NCBI GenBank assembly: GCA_963785585.1
Contig: CAWAVW010000004.1
Span: 2,790,001 to 2,854,000, forward strand
Direction: 5' to 3'
Origin: Palsa-295 sp963785585
Lineage (GTDB): Bacteria > Acidobacteriota > Terriglobia > Acidiferrales > UBA7541
DNA length: 64,000 nucleotides
In this document: piece by piece, positions 24,758 through 33,365 of the stretch
How the letters are laid out: every line of letters starts with the position of its first letter
How positions within the stretch are numbered: position 1 is the first letter of the stretch
The notes under the pieces: generated by a model
What the model saw: only the letters and a program-made list of their open reading frames with translations
Databases searched by the model: none
What the model was told of the DNA's origin: nothing
Program-made: the position numbers and the translations under genes

Positions 24758-25435
24758 CTACGCGCCAGCGGTCATTTTAGAGTTTGGGTTATAAATGCGG
24801 ATGATGTCGTCTTTCACTTCGACCACGCTGCCGGGATATTCCTTTGCGGCATGCTCGCGCAAATCCGCGATGGACAAGTAATCGCCGCGGCCGTCGAACC
24901 AGCGAGCGTCGTCGATCAGAAGCACGTGGTCGCGGACGGGATGGCGGTAGATGCATTCGAGTTCCTGCTTGATCGGAGCGGACTCGTCGCCCCAGTGCGC
25001 GTCCAGCCAGAACAAACAGCGGTCGCGAAGGGTGGGGACGATCTTCGGCAAAACCACGCCGCTATCGCCCTGATACAGATGGATGTGGGGATAGGACTGA
25101 AATTTTCGCTTGGCTCGGTCCGCCAGCCAAAGATCCAGCTCGATCGAGTAAATTTCGCGGAAGTTGTGTTTCTGGGCGTTCAGCATGTGGCCGAGATTCG
25201 AGCCCGTTTCCACTAAAACCGGCAGTCGAAAACGCGCGGCAAACTCGGTGAGAGTACGCTGCTTCACCAGATGAGGCACTTTTGGGCGCGGCTTCCCTCT
25301 CAAAATCCACCAGGCGTATTCCCCGCGGTGCGCAATTTTCTTGTAGGGATCGAAGAAAGGGCTGTCGCGGAACCCTTTCATGGCGATTTCGCGGTCGCCG
25401 GTCGTCGCCTGTTTTATTTCGTCGTTTGCGCTCAC
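24758..25435 (-). CDS. Putative class I SAM-dependent methyltransferase-like protein
   Basis: 225 residues. A motif I-like ETGSNLGHML (about 72-81) and an acidic strand end in IYSIELD suggest a Rossmann-type methyltransferase fold. LFWLDAHWGDE and LLIDDARWFDG supply further acidic loop ends. I do not recognise a substrate. The start is uncertain: GTG 25435 is used here, but it sits only a few bases after a TATATT that could be a -10, and ATG 25381 (MKGFRDSP) is an alternative. It stands alone between the MATE gene and a FecR-like gene on the same strand. Confidence 0.6.
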   Translation of the reverse strand: MSANDEIKQATTGDREIAMKGFRDSPFFDPYKKIAHRGEYAWWILRGKPRPKVPHLVKQRTLTEFAARFRLPVLVETGSNLGHMLNAQKHNFREIYSIELDLWLADRAKRKFQSYPHIHLYQGDSGVVLPKIVPTLRDRCLFWLDAHWGDESAPIKQELECIYRHPVRDHVLLIDDARWFDGRGDYLSIADLREHAAKEYPGSVVEVKDDIIRIYNPNSKMTAGA

Positions 25436-25583
25436 AGTATCAATATAACGGCGACGCGAAATTCCGTGAAGAGAAAATTAGAAAACGCCGAAGCAAATCG
25501 AGAAGTTCGCTCGCAGATTGCGCGGACATAGATATAAGGCGCGGGGATTTAGGATGAGGAAGTAGTAGGGCTGAAAATGAATT

Positions 25584-26282
25584 CTACGAGCAGCCGGTGG
25601 TGTAGCAGCTTTCCGACAAGTGATACCAGAGCACGTAACCAATCGCGGCGGCACCGCCCACCATGATGGCGTCAAATACCAAGTGCCGGCGGCGAGGGGT
25701 GACAATTTTATTGCGCGTTTCTGCACCCGCAGCTTCCTGAGGCTGAGCGGAAGGAGCCGCAGGTTCCAGGTCCATGGTGACGCGGTAGGATTTGCCGGCG
25801 GGGATGGTGTGCAGCTCACCGTCGTTGTCGAGAATCAGCGATCCGCGATAGGCGGAAATCACAACTTCGCTGGGACCGGTGATGGTGACCTGCCCGTAGG
25901 CCGGTTCGCCGGCCGCGGCGCGAATGACGCCTTCGGGAATTTCAATGGCGAATTGATCTTCAAGGGTGGAGGAAAAGCCGACCGTGCCGCGGCTGACGCT
26001 GGCGAGGACTGCGTTGCCATTTTGGGAAAGCGTGGCAGCGCTGGAAGAGAGCAAGTAGAACTGGCCGCCGCCGACTTTCAGGCGAAGCGTGCCATGCTCG
26101 TCGGTGACGAGCGAATCCCCGGGGTAAACCGTGGTGCCGACGGCCGCCTTCGCGGTGCCCAACTGCGCGTCCATCGCCTGCGTAACCATGCCAAGCGGCT
26201 TCTCATTGGCTGCGAACGCGGGGATACCCATCAAACTTGCGGCCAGGATTCCCACCAGGCAGGATCGGGCGATTGTTCGCAC
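25584..26282 (-). CDS. FecR-like exported protein with C-terminal membrane helix (paralogue A)
   Basis: 232 residues. A signal peptide (about 1-24) precedes AANEKPLG. A FecR-type beta domain follows (TTVYPGDSLVTDEHGTLRLK) and the last 45 residues hold a basic patch and one membrane helix (IMVGGAAAIGYVLWYHL). I chose GTG 26282 because GGAGG lies 5 nt before it; a longer frame has no such site. It is a close paralogue of the gene at 31907. The ordinary FecR role (anti-sigma or sensing) cannot be assumed, because no sigma factor or TonB receptor is nearby. Function unknown. Confidence 0.75.
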   Translation of the reverse strand: MRTIARSCLVGILAASLMGIPAFAANEKPLGMVTQAMDAQLGTAKAAVGTTVYPGDSLVTDEHGTLRLKVGGGQFYLLSSSAATLSQNGNAVLASVSRGTVGFSSTLEDQFAIEIPEGVIRAAAGEPAYGQVTITGPSEVVISAYRGSLILDNDGELHTIPAGKSYRVTMDLEPAAPSAQPQEAAGAETRNKIVTPRRRHLVFDAIMVGGAAAIGYVLWYHLSESCYTTGCS

Positions 26283-26483
26283 GGCTTCCTCCAAAAGATA
26301 CAAGAACAATTTAGGCGCAGATGTCGTTGGTGTCAATAGACCTACGGTCGAATTCCGAATAAAAATCCGGCTGGTCTCTGGCTTTTATCGGCAGCAAGTT
26401 GAATTCCATCTAATGGCAGGCCAATGTGCGCCGATACGAAACGGTTTGTGCGATAGAATGACGGGATTCGCGGGGAGGACCGC

Positions 26484-27359
26484 ATGATGCATCGTTTTGT
26501 GTTTCACAATGACCGAGTGCTGCCCACCGAGCAGGTGCGGCTATCTCCCGGCCAAGGGGGCCTGCTCAGCGGCTGGGGCCTGTTTACCACCATCCGGGTG
26601 TATGACGGCGTTCCGTTCGCGTTCGAGCGGCACTGGCAGCGGTTGGCGCGCGATGCGGAGCGCACGCATTGCCCTTTCCCGTTTGAAGAAGAGACCGTGC
26701 GAGCTCAACTGGGGCAAGTGCTTCGCGAAAATCGTGTGCGCGAGGGCGCGGCGCGCATTTACGCGATTTACAACCAGACGGGATTTTGGCGGAGCGACGA
26801 ACCATATCCGAAGGCCGACCTGATCTTGTGTTCGTCGGACTTGCCATCGTACCGGGAACCGACGCGCCTTGGATTGCGCGAACATGCGCGGCATGCCGCC
26901 TCGCCGCTGGCGGGAGTGAAAGTTACATCGTGGCTCGACAACGTGTGGAATTACTACGAGGCGCAGCAGGCGGGGCTGGATGAAGTGGTGCTGCTGAACG
27001 AGCGCGGCGAAGTGGCGGAGTGTACCGCAGCCAACATTTTCTGCGCGAAGAATGGGCGCGTGGGCACGCCGCCGCTCAGTTCGGGTTGCCTGCAGGGCGT
27101 GACGCGGAGCGTGCTGCTGGAAATTGGGGCATCGGTGGGAATTCCCGTCGAGGAAAAGACGCTGATGCCGGGGGATCTTTACGACGCGGACGAGGTTTTC
27201 ATTTCGTCCACGAATCGAAGCATGCTGGGAGTGGCCGAGGTGAACGGGCGGAAAATCGCGTCGGCACCGGGTCCGATTACGCGCGCGATGGAAAAGGCGT
27301 TCGGCGAATACGTGAGGAAATACGTGGACGCGCGGCTGGCAGCGGCGGCGCGGCCTTAG
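26484..27359 (+). CDS. Class IV PLP aminotransferase (BCAT / aminodeoxychorismate lyase family)
   Basis: 291 residues. The fold-type IV pattern is clear: an early Arg-rich helix (FAFERHWQRLARDAERTH), a likely PLP Lys146 in PLAGVKVTSW, the ECTAANIF strand and the TSTNRSML-like phosphate loop (SSTNRSML). Possible activities are branched-chain or D-amino acid transamination, or the PabC lyase step of folate synthesis; sequence does not decide. The start has a GGGGAGGA ribosome site 5 nt before ATG 26484. A second ATG directly follows. It is convergent with the DUF4337 gene. Confidence 0.88.
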   Translation: MMHRFVFHNDRVLPTEQVRLSPGQGGLLSGWGLFTTIRVYDGVPFAFERHWQRLARDAERTHCPFPFEEETVRAQLGQVLRENRVREGAARIYAIYNQTGFWRSDEPYPKADLILCSSDLPSYREPTRLGLREHARHAASPLAGVKVTSWLDNVWNYYEAQQAGLDEVVLLNERGEVAECTAANIFCAKNGRVGTPPLSSGCLQGVTRSVLLEIGASVGIPVEEKTLMPGDLYDADEVFISSTNRSMLGVAEVNGRKIASAPGPITRAMEKAFGEYVRKYVDARLAAAARP

Positions 27360-27382
27360 GCAGGGCTGTTGGGGCGCGGCCG

Positions 27383-27925
27383 CTAATGGATCAGCCATCC
27401 GCTGACGCCGAATCCAATTCCGATCAGCGACAGCACGATTCCGAAATACCAGAACAGCCTTTTGCGCGTTAACAGAGTGATCGAGCAGATTACCAACGCC
27501 GCTTCGAGCAAAACTTCGGAAAGGTCGTAGCGGTCGGCGCGGCGCTCTTCGACTTTTACTTCATCTTCAGCGGCTTTGGCTTCGTGCTGGATGTCTTTGA
27601 GTTCGTCGGAATAGCGGTCCACTTCCTTCTGATATTTTTCCTTGACCGAACCGACCTGTTCGCCGTTTTGGAGTGAAAACACGGAGAGCTCGTCGATGAA
27701 CAACTCGTAGTTCCTGCGGCGGATTTCCTTGGCCTGGTAGTAGGCCCACTGGTCGGCTGAGCGAGTTTGGAGCAGGACTTCTTCGGTGTGAGCGCGATGG
27801 CCAAGCAAAGTCACGGAAGCGACGAGAACGGCGAGAATAGCCATCGTCAAGGTGACCGGCGCGAGGCTGGGTTCCTCGGCTCCGTGCTCGGCGTGTTCCT
27901 TCAGTTCCATGATTTCGTCGGACAT
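27383..27925 (-). CDS. DUF4337-type membrane protein
   Basis: 180 residues. A first helix (about 25-45) and two C-terminal helices (about 135-180) flank a long charged coiled coil (about 75-130, KEKYQKEVDRYSDELKDIQ). The layout and length fit DUF4337, a family of unknown function common in soil and aquatic bacteria. I chose ATG 27925 because a GGGGG run precedes it and the longer frame adds only non-conserved sequence. There is no operon partner; both neighbours are on the other strand. Confidence 0.75.
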   Translation of the reverse strand: MSDEIMELKEHAEHGAEEPSLAPVTLTMAILAVLVASVTLLGHRAHTEEVLLQTRSADQWAYYQAKEIRRRNYELFIDELSVFSLQNGEQVGSVKEKYQKEVDRYSDELKDIQHEAKAAEDEVKVEERRADRYDLSEVLLEAALVICSITLLTRKRLFWYFGIVLSLIGIGFGVSGWLIH

Positions 27926-28091
27926 CCAAACCCCCTCGCTATTTGCGTGCGATGCGGGTGAGGATATCAGAACTGGGCAGCCAGCTACCAGTCTGGTTAC
28001 GGCGCCCGGTCGCGCGGCTGCGGGCGTCGCCATTCTCTCGAGTGCTGTACACTGATAGGGAAGGCGCCGTGAAGGAAGGAGAAACGCAATC

Positions 28092-28418
28092 ATGACCGAT
28101 CTGGCAAGCAAGACGTGCGTTCCATGCAAGGGCGGAGTTCCGCCGCTCGCGGGAGCGGAACTGGGCGAACTATCGAAGCAGGTTCCGGACTGGAAAGTGG
28201 TGGACGGGCATCATCTGGTGCGGCAATTTACGTTTCCCGATTTCAAGCAGGCGCTGGCGTTCGTGAACAAGGCCGGTGCGATTGCGGAAGAGCAAGGGCA
28301 TCATCCGGACATCCTGCTTTCGTGGGGCAAGGCAGAAGTGACCACCTGGACGCACAAAATCAACGGGCTGACCGAAAGCGATTTCATTCTTGCGGCCAAG
28401 ATCGACAAGATTTCGTGA
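28092..28418 (+). CDS. phhB: Pterin-4a-carbinolamine dehydratase
   Basis: 108 residues, full length. The active-site signature is EEQGHHPDI (His70, His71) and the third His is His88 in TTWTHKINGLTESD. It dehydrates 4a-hydroxytetrahydropterin during recycling of the cofactor of aromatic amino acid hydroxylases, and some members assist molybdopterin or folate metabolism. No hydroxylase is in this window. A GAAGGAG ribosome site precedes the ATG. The gene is convergent with the large propeller protein, 11 bp away. Confidence 0.93.
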   Translation: MTDLASKTCVPCKGGVPPLAGAELGELSKQVPDWKVVDGHHLVRQFTFPDFKQALAFVNKAGAIAEEQGHHPDILLSWGKAEVTTWTHKINGLTESDFILAAKIDKIS

Positions 28419-28429
28419 GTCGTCGGTCT

Positions 28430-31400
28430 TTAGGGTTCGTCGTCGCCTCCGAATTCGGATTCCGGCTGATCCGCGAGAGCGGGATCGATCGCCGGCAATT
28501 TTGCGCCGCGAAGCTGTTTGTTGAGCGCCGCGACATCCTGAATTTTGGTCAGGTTCCAATCGCTTAGAGCTTTTGCAAGAGTTCGCTGCACATCGGCGAA
28601 CGTGTCGATTTGAGTTTGCGTCGGAGCGGCGTCGGCGCCGGTGGTCAAGCCCAGCAACTGGCCGAGTTGACCGTTGAGCCTGGCGAAATTTGCCTGGGCG
28701 AGAGGTGAGCCTGCCACAGCGGTTTCGCCTTCGAACTTTTCGAGCTTGTCGTCCAGTTTTTCGAGGACCTCCGAAATGTCCGCTTGCGGCTTTTTCGCGA
28801 GCAACGCTTTCACCTGACCGTGAACGCCGCGAACCTGGCCGAGAGCGTCGAAGCTGGCGTTCATGCCATCGCAAATTTGCGATGCCATTTGGAACTGCGC
28901 CGCAAGATCCTGGGGCGAGGCTTTCACTCGCGGGTCGATCTTCACTTCGATTTTCTGCTCGCCAATCGGCTGGGTTCCTGCCAACAGCTTCACCGTGTAC
29001 ATACCCGGCAACACCGCCGCACCGAGCGGGTAGCGCGGAGTATCGTGAACGATGGCGGAGATGGGATATTCATGCGATAGCGAGCGGGGCGGCGGGATGC
29101 GCAAATCCCAGACGAAGCGGTGCATCCCGGCGCCGGTCGATAGGATTTGGGGCGGGCGAATCCAGTAGAGCGGCACGTTGAGGGATTTGCGCAGCTCGTC
29201 GGTGGTGGCGTCGGGTTTGTCTTCACTCGAAAACGTGCGCACCAATTTTCCATCCGCGTCAAGAATCTGCAGAACAACGGGAGCGGAACCTTTTTCGCGC
29301 AGCGTGTAGTCGATGATGGCGCCGTCCGGGGGATTTTTTCCGGCGGGCTCTTCCGGAGGCAGCGGCGTATCGGTATTCACGTTGCGTTGCATGCGAAACG
29401 CGGCGGCAGGCTTGAACAAGAATGCGTTTGCACCGGCGACCTCGGTGGAGATTTCACGCAGCGGGGCGATATCGTCCAGAATCCAGAAAGAGCGGCCGTG
29501 CGTGCCGACGATGAGATCGTCGCCGTGGATTACCAGGTCGCGCATTGAGGTGGCCGGCAGATTCAATTGCAGCGACTGCCAGGAATCGCCGTCGTTAAAG
29601 GAAACATACACGGCATTTTCGGTGCCCGCGTAAAGAAGTCCCTTGCGCAGGGGATCTTCGCGCACGACGTTCACGGACGCGCCATCCGGCAGTCCGTTTG
29701 TGATTTTCTGCCACGTTTTTCCGCCATCGTGCGTGCGGTAGATGTAGGCATGCAAATCATCGAGCCGAAACCGGTTTACCGCAGCGTAAACGGTGTTGGC
29801 ATCGAAGTGTGACGCGTCCAGCTGGGCGATCTTGCTCCACGCCGTCAACCCGGGGGGAGTGACGTTTTGCCAGGACTGGCCGCCATCACGGGTGATCCAG
29901 ATCAGCCCGTCGTCGGTTCCGGCCCAGAGCCATTTGGCGTCGAGCGGCGAGGGCGCGAGCGAATAGACAACGCCCCGATGTTTTCCTTTGGCGGGATCGC
30001 TGGCGATCATGCTCTTCAGCGAATCGGGTACGCCGGCATCTTCGCGCGTAAGATCCGGACTGATGATTTGCCAGGTATGCGCGGCGTCGGTGGTTTTGAA
30101 TACAACGTTGGAGCCCAGATAGAGCGTTTGCGGATCAGCAGGCGAAAAAATCAGCGGCGCGGTGCGGTTGAAGCGATATTTTCCGCTGCGAAGCGCCACC
30201 GGCGAAACATCCTGCGTCTGACTGGTGCTTGTATCGAACCGCGTGACTTTGCCGCCGTAAATCAGATTGGGATGAAGAGGATCGGGCGCGACATAGCCGT
30301 ACTCTTCGGTGCCGACGGGATGCCAATCGCGAAATGTGATTGCGCCCCAATCGCTGCGGCTGGCAATACCGGCCGAACCGCTCTCCTGCTGCCCTCCGTA
30401 AACCCAGTACGGAAACTGATTGTCGGTGATCACGTGATAGAACTGCGCTGTCGGCTGGTTGTACCACGAGCTCCAGGTCTCACCGCCGTTTACGGTGATC
30501 GTGGCGCCCTGATCGCTGGTGAGCAGAATGATTTGGGGGTTGCGCGGATTGATCCAGGTGGTGTGGTAGTCGTCGCCGCCGGGCGCGCCTTTGATGGCGG
30601 TGAAGGTTTGACCTCCGTCGGTTGAGCGATACGTGGACGTGTTGTTGATGTAGAGGGTGTCCTGATTGTCGGGAGCGACGCGCACCCAGGCAAAATCGAA
30701 GCCGCGCCCCCAGATGCGCGGTTCGTTGTTCACTTTCTTCCAGCTTTCGCCGGCATCGTCCGACCGATACAGACCTCCGACTTCGGGATTCGCATCGACG
30801 AGCGCGTACATGCGCTGGGGCGCGTTTGGCGCGATGCCGAAACCAATGCGGCCCAGTCCCTGCTGATTTGTCGGGAGCCCCGTGGTGAGCGGCTTCCACG
30901 TGTCCCCGCCGTCGATCGATTTGAAAAGGCCACCCGTATGGCCCTCGAGCGGACCGCCGGTTGTCCAAGGGGGGCGGCGAGAGGACCAGAGATCGGCATA
31001 AAGGATCTGCTCGTTGGCAGGATCGAACGCGAGATCGGTGGCGCCGGTGTCTTCATCCTTATAAAGAACCTTTGTCCAGGTCTCGCCGCCATCGAGAGAA
31101 CGAAACACGCCGCGCTCCGGGTTCGGTCCGTAGGGATGTCCGAGCACGGCGGCGAACACGCGGTTGGGATTGTGCGAATCGACCAGAATATTTGTAATTT
31201 GCTGGCCGTCGCGCAGGCCCAGATGTTTCCAGGTTTGCCCGCCGTCAACGGACTTATAAATTCCATCGCCCGTAGAAAGATCGGGGCGGCGCAGCCCTTC
31301 GCCGCTGCCTACGTAAATGATTTGTGAATTCGAAGGTGCGATCGCGAGCGCGCCAATCGAGCCGGTCGGTTGCGCATCGAAAATTTGTAGCCAGGTGCGT

Positions 31401-31678
31401 CCCGCATCGATGGTCTTCCAAACGCCGCCATTATTCACTCCGATATAAAACAAATTGGGCTGATCCGGGACGCCCGCTCCGGCTACCGTGCGTCCGCCGC
31501 GGAACGGACCGATGCATCGCCAGCGCAGATCCTGGTAAAGGGACGGGTCGAATTGCGGAACCGCCGGTGAGGTCTGAGCGAGGAGAACCGGCGCGACGAA
31601 GATCGACGCGGCGAAGATCGACGTGGAGAAGAACAGCAACGCGCGTTTCAAGACAGTGAGTCTGCCGCGAGGGGACAT
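28430..31678 (-). CDS. Large secreted Asp-box (BNR/sortilin-like) beta-propeller protein
   Basis: 1082 residues with a signal peptide (about 1-35). I count eleven Asp-box-like turns (for example SVDGGQTWKHL, SLDGGETWTKV, STDGGQTFTAI, THDGGKTWQKI), spread over the first 700 residues. This fits a ten-bladed Vps10-type or two-propeller fold. The last 350 residues form a separate region with an Ig-like strand set and helices. Such proteins are often labelled exo-sialidase or glycosyl hydrolase, but Asp boxes are structural and no catalytic set is evident. A strong GGGAGG ribosome site lies 4 nt before the ATG. Confidence 0.85.
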   Translation of the reverse strand: MSPRGRLTVLKRALLFFSTSIFAASIFVAPVLLAQTSPAVPQFDPSLYQDLRWRCIGPFRGGRTVAGAGVPDQPNLFYIGVNNGGVWKTIDAGRTWLQIFDAQPTGSIGALAIAPSNSQIIYVGSGEGLRRPDLSTGDGIYKSVDGGQTWKHLGLRDGQQITNILVDSHNPNRVFAAVLGHPYGPNPERGVFRSLDGGETWTKVLYKDEDTGATDLAFDPANEQILYADLWSSRRPPWTTGGPLEGHTGGLFKSIDGGDTWKPLTTGLPTNQQGLGRIGFGIAPNAPQRMYALVDANPEVGGLYRSDDAGESWKKVNNEPRIWGRGFDFAWVRVAPDNQDTLYINNTSTYRSTDGGQTFTAIKGAPGGDDYHTTWINPRNPQIILLTSDQGATITVNGGETWSSWYNQPTAQFYHVITDNQFPYWVYGGQQESGSAGIASRSDWGAITFRDWHPVGTEEYGYVAPDPLHPNLIYGGKVTRFDTSTSQTQDVSPVALRSGKYRFNRTAPLIFSPADPQTLYLGSNVVFKTTDAAHTWQIISPDLTREDAGVPDSLKSMIASDPAKGKHRGVVYSLAPSPLDAKWLWAGTDDGLIWITRDGGQSWQNVTPPGLTAWSKIAQLDASHFDANTVYAAVNRFRLDDLHAYIYRTHDGGKTWQKITNGLPDGASVNVVREDPLRKGLLYAGTENAVYVSFNDGDSWQSLQLNLPATSMRDLVIHGDDLIVGTHGRSFWILDDIAPLREISTEVAGANAFLFKPAAAFRMQRNVNTDTPLPPEEPAGKNPPDGAIIDYTLREKGSAPVVLQILDADGKLVRTFSSEDKPDATTDELRKSLNVPLYWIRPPQILSTGAGMHRFVWDLRIPPPRSLSHEYPISAIVHDTPRYPLGAAVLPGMYTVKLLAGTQPIGEQKIEVKIDPRVKASPQDLAAQFQMASQICDGMNASFDALGQVRGVHGQVKALLAKKPQADISEVLEKLDDKLEKFEGETAVAGSPLAQANFARLNGQLGQLLGLTTGADAAPTQTQIDTFADVQRTLAKALSDWNLTKIQDVAALNKQLRGAKLPAIDPALADQPESEFGGDDEP

Positions 31679-31854
31679 GCAACCTCCCAGAAATGCGTCG
31701 GTATAGTAACCGACGCGTGGGGAGATCCGCTCCAGGGAAAATCCTCGGATGGAATGCTCGAACGACTTTCCAATACAAGCAATTTCGCTCCACTACTTTC
31801 CACTACAACGAGGGTGGGGAGTGCATTGTAAGCGCCATGCGTGCGGTTGTGTCG

Positions 31855-31900
31855 TTGACCCTTTCTGGACCACCGCTTAGTTTCAATATGGAGCGGAGGG
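31855..31900 (+). promoter_or_regulatory. Promoter and ribosome site of the second FecR-like gene
   Basis: TTGACC (31855-31860) and TAGTTT (31878-31883) are 17 bp apart. The GGAGGG ribosome site that follows ends 6 nt before a TTG codon at 31907, which decides this unusual start. The rest of the 228-bp divergent gap shared with the propeller gene shows no other structure I can name. Confidence 0.45.
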
Positions 31901-31906
31901 AACGTC

Positions 31907-32605
31907 TTGAAAGCAATCATTCGCGTTGGTGTTTCACTTCTGATCATTCTATCGATGCTGCAAACCTCGGGTTTCGCGGCAAACGAAAAACCGCTCGGCA
32001 TCGTGGTGCAGGCGACACTCGCCCAGGTTGATCAGTCCAAGATCGCGATCGGCACGACCGTATATCCCGGCGACACCGTGGCGACGGACGACGGGGGCGC
32101 GCTGCGGCTGAAGTTTGGCGCCAGCCAGGTTTATTTGCTGGGCGCAAGCGCGGCAACCTTGCAGCAAACGATGGGAATTGTGCACGCAATGGTTGGGCGC
32201 GGAACCGTCGGATTCTCATCGAACGGGGTGGACAAGGTGGAGCTGGAGTTGCCGCAGGGAATTTTGCGCGCCGAGGATGGGAAAGCGGGTTACGGGCAGG
32301 CGACGATCGTCAACGCAAGCGAAGTGATTATCTCGGCGTACCGCGGGTCGCTGATCCTCGATAACGACGGAGAATTGCATACGATTCCGGAAGGAAAATC
32401 GTATCGCGTGACGATGGATTTGGAACCTGCGGCGGCCGAGCCCGCGGCATCGCCTTCGCCAGCGTCGCCCAAAGACTCCTACGTGGTGCACCCGCGCCGG
32501 CGACGGCGTTTGATTTTTGGAATTATCCTGGTTGGCGGCACCGCGGCGATCGGGTATGCACTGTGGAACGAACTTTCGGAGAGCCCCTCGAAATTCAGCT
32601 ACTAA
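31907..32605 (+). CDS. FecR-like exported protein with C-terminal membrane helix (paralogue B)
   Basis: 232 residues from TTG, supported by GGAGGG 6 nt upstream. Like its paralogue at 25584 it has a signal peptide, the FAANEKPLG junction, TTVYPGDTVATDDGGALRLK, a shared stretch around SAYRGSLILDNDGELHTIP, a basic patch (HPRRRRRL) and a final membrane helix (ILVGGTAAIGYALWNEL). The two have the same length and lie in opposite orientations about 5.6 kb apart. Function unknown. It may be a periplasmic, membrane-tethered beta domain that senses or scaffolds something at the cell surface. Confidence 0.75.
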   Translation: MKAIIRVGVSLLIILSMLQTSGFAANEKPLGIVVQATLAQVDQSKIAIGTTVYPGDTVATDDGGALRLKFGASQVYLLGASAATLQQTMGIVHAMVGRGTVGFSSNGVDKVELELPQGILRAEDGKAGYGQATIVNASEVIISAYRGSLILDNDGELHTIPEGKSYRVTMDLEPAAAEPAASPSPASPKDSYVVHPRRRRRLIFGIILVGGTAAIGYALWNELSESPSKFSY

Positions 32606-32620
32606 AACAATGGATTAAAC

Positions 32621-32654
32621 AAAACGCCACGGAGGAGCGCGTCCGTGGCGTTTT
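32621..32654. terminator. Bidirectional terminator between FecR-like gene and msrA
   Basis: A perfect 13-bp stem (32621-32633 with 32642-32654) starts with AAAA and ends with TTTT, so it provides a U-run on either strand. It sits between two convergent genes, 15 bp from each stop. Confidence 0.93.
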
Positions 32655-32668
32655 TGCATTTCTGGGCG

Positions 32669-33139
32669 TTAAATGTGGCAGGCCTTGATTCCCTGCTTTT
32701 CAAAATACTGCTGGTGGTAATCCTCGGCGCGGTAAAACTCCGGCGCGGCGGTGATTTCCGTGACGATGGGCCTCTTGAAGACCTGGTCTTTTTCGAGGAC
32801 AGCCTTCGAGGCTCGAGCCTCTGCTTCCTGCTGCGCGTCGTGATAGAAAATGCCGGAGCGATACTGCGTGCCCACGTCCGGTCCCTGACGGTTCATGGTC
32901 GTGGGGTCATGGCTTTTCCAAAACGTCGCCAGCAGCTCGAGATACGAGACCTTCGCCGGATCGTAATCCACTTCCACCGCTTCGGCGTGGCCGGTGCGGC
33001 CGGTGCAAACTTCTTTGTATGTAGGATTCTTGGTGGTTCCGCCGATGTAGCCGACGGTGGTCGAAAGAACGCCGGGAACCTGACGAAAGGCGTCCTCAAC
33101 TCCCCAAAAACAGCCCGCTGCAAATGTTGCCTTGGCCAT
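32669..33139 (-). CDS. msrA: Peptide methionine sulfoxide reductase A
   Basis: 156 residues. The catalytic Cys10 lies in the GCFWG motif and the RTGHAEAVEVDYDP block is present. MsrA reduces the S-epimer of methionine sulfoxide in proteins with thioredoxin. I chose ATG 33139 over a start eight codons upstream because MAKATFAAGCFWG is the normal beginning. The distal resolving Cys is probably that in IKACHI at the C-terminus. No msrB is adjacent. The 226-bp upstream gap (33140-33365) shows no gene. Confidence 0.95.
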   Translation of the reverse strand: MAKATFAAGCFWGVEDAFRQVPGVLSTTVGYIGGTTKNPTYKEVCTGRTGHAEAVEVDYDPAKVSYLELLATFWKSHDPTTMNRQGPDVGTQYRSGIFYHDAQQEAEARASKAVLEKDQVFKRPIVTEITAAPEFYRAEDYHQQYFEKQGIKACHI

Positions 33140-33365
33140 GATTTCGAACTCCTTCACTCGCAATGCGTGTTTGCCTGCGCGAATCGCTATCCTGCCATAT
33201 ACAACGGACGTAGTCGAGGCGGACGCGGTTCGAACGGCAGGCGAGATTTGCTACCAGGACTCCGCGGCAATAACGAAGAGCTACCTACTTAGATTCACGG
33301 AGCAGCATTTGGTTGCAGCCGTATTCGTGTGAAGGAATGAGGCTTCCGGCGGCCGCGATCGAGGA

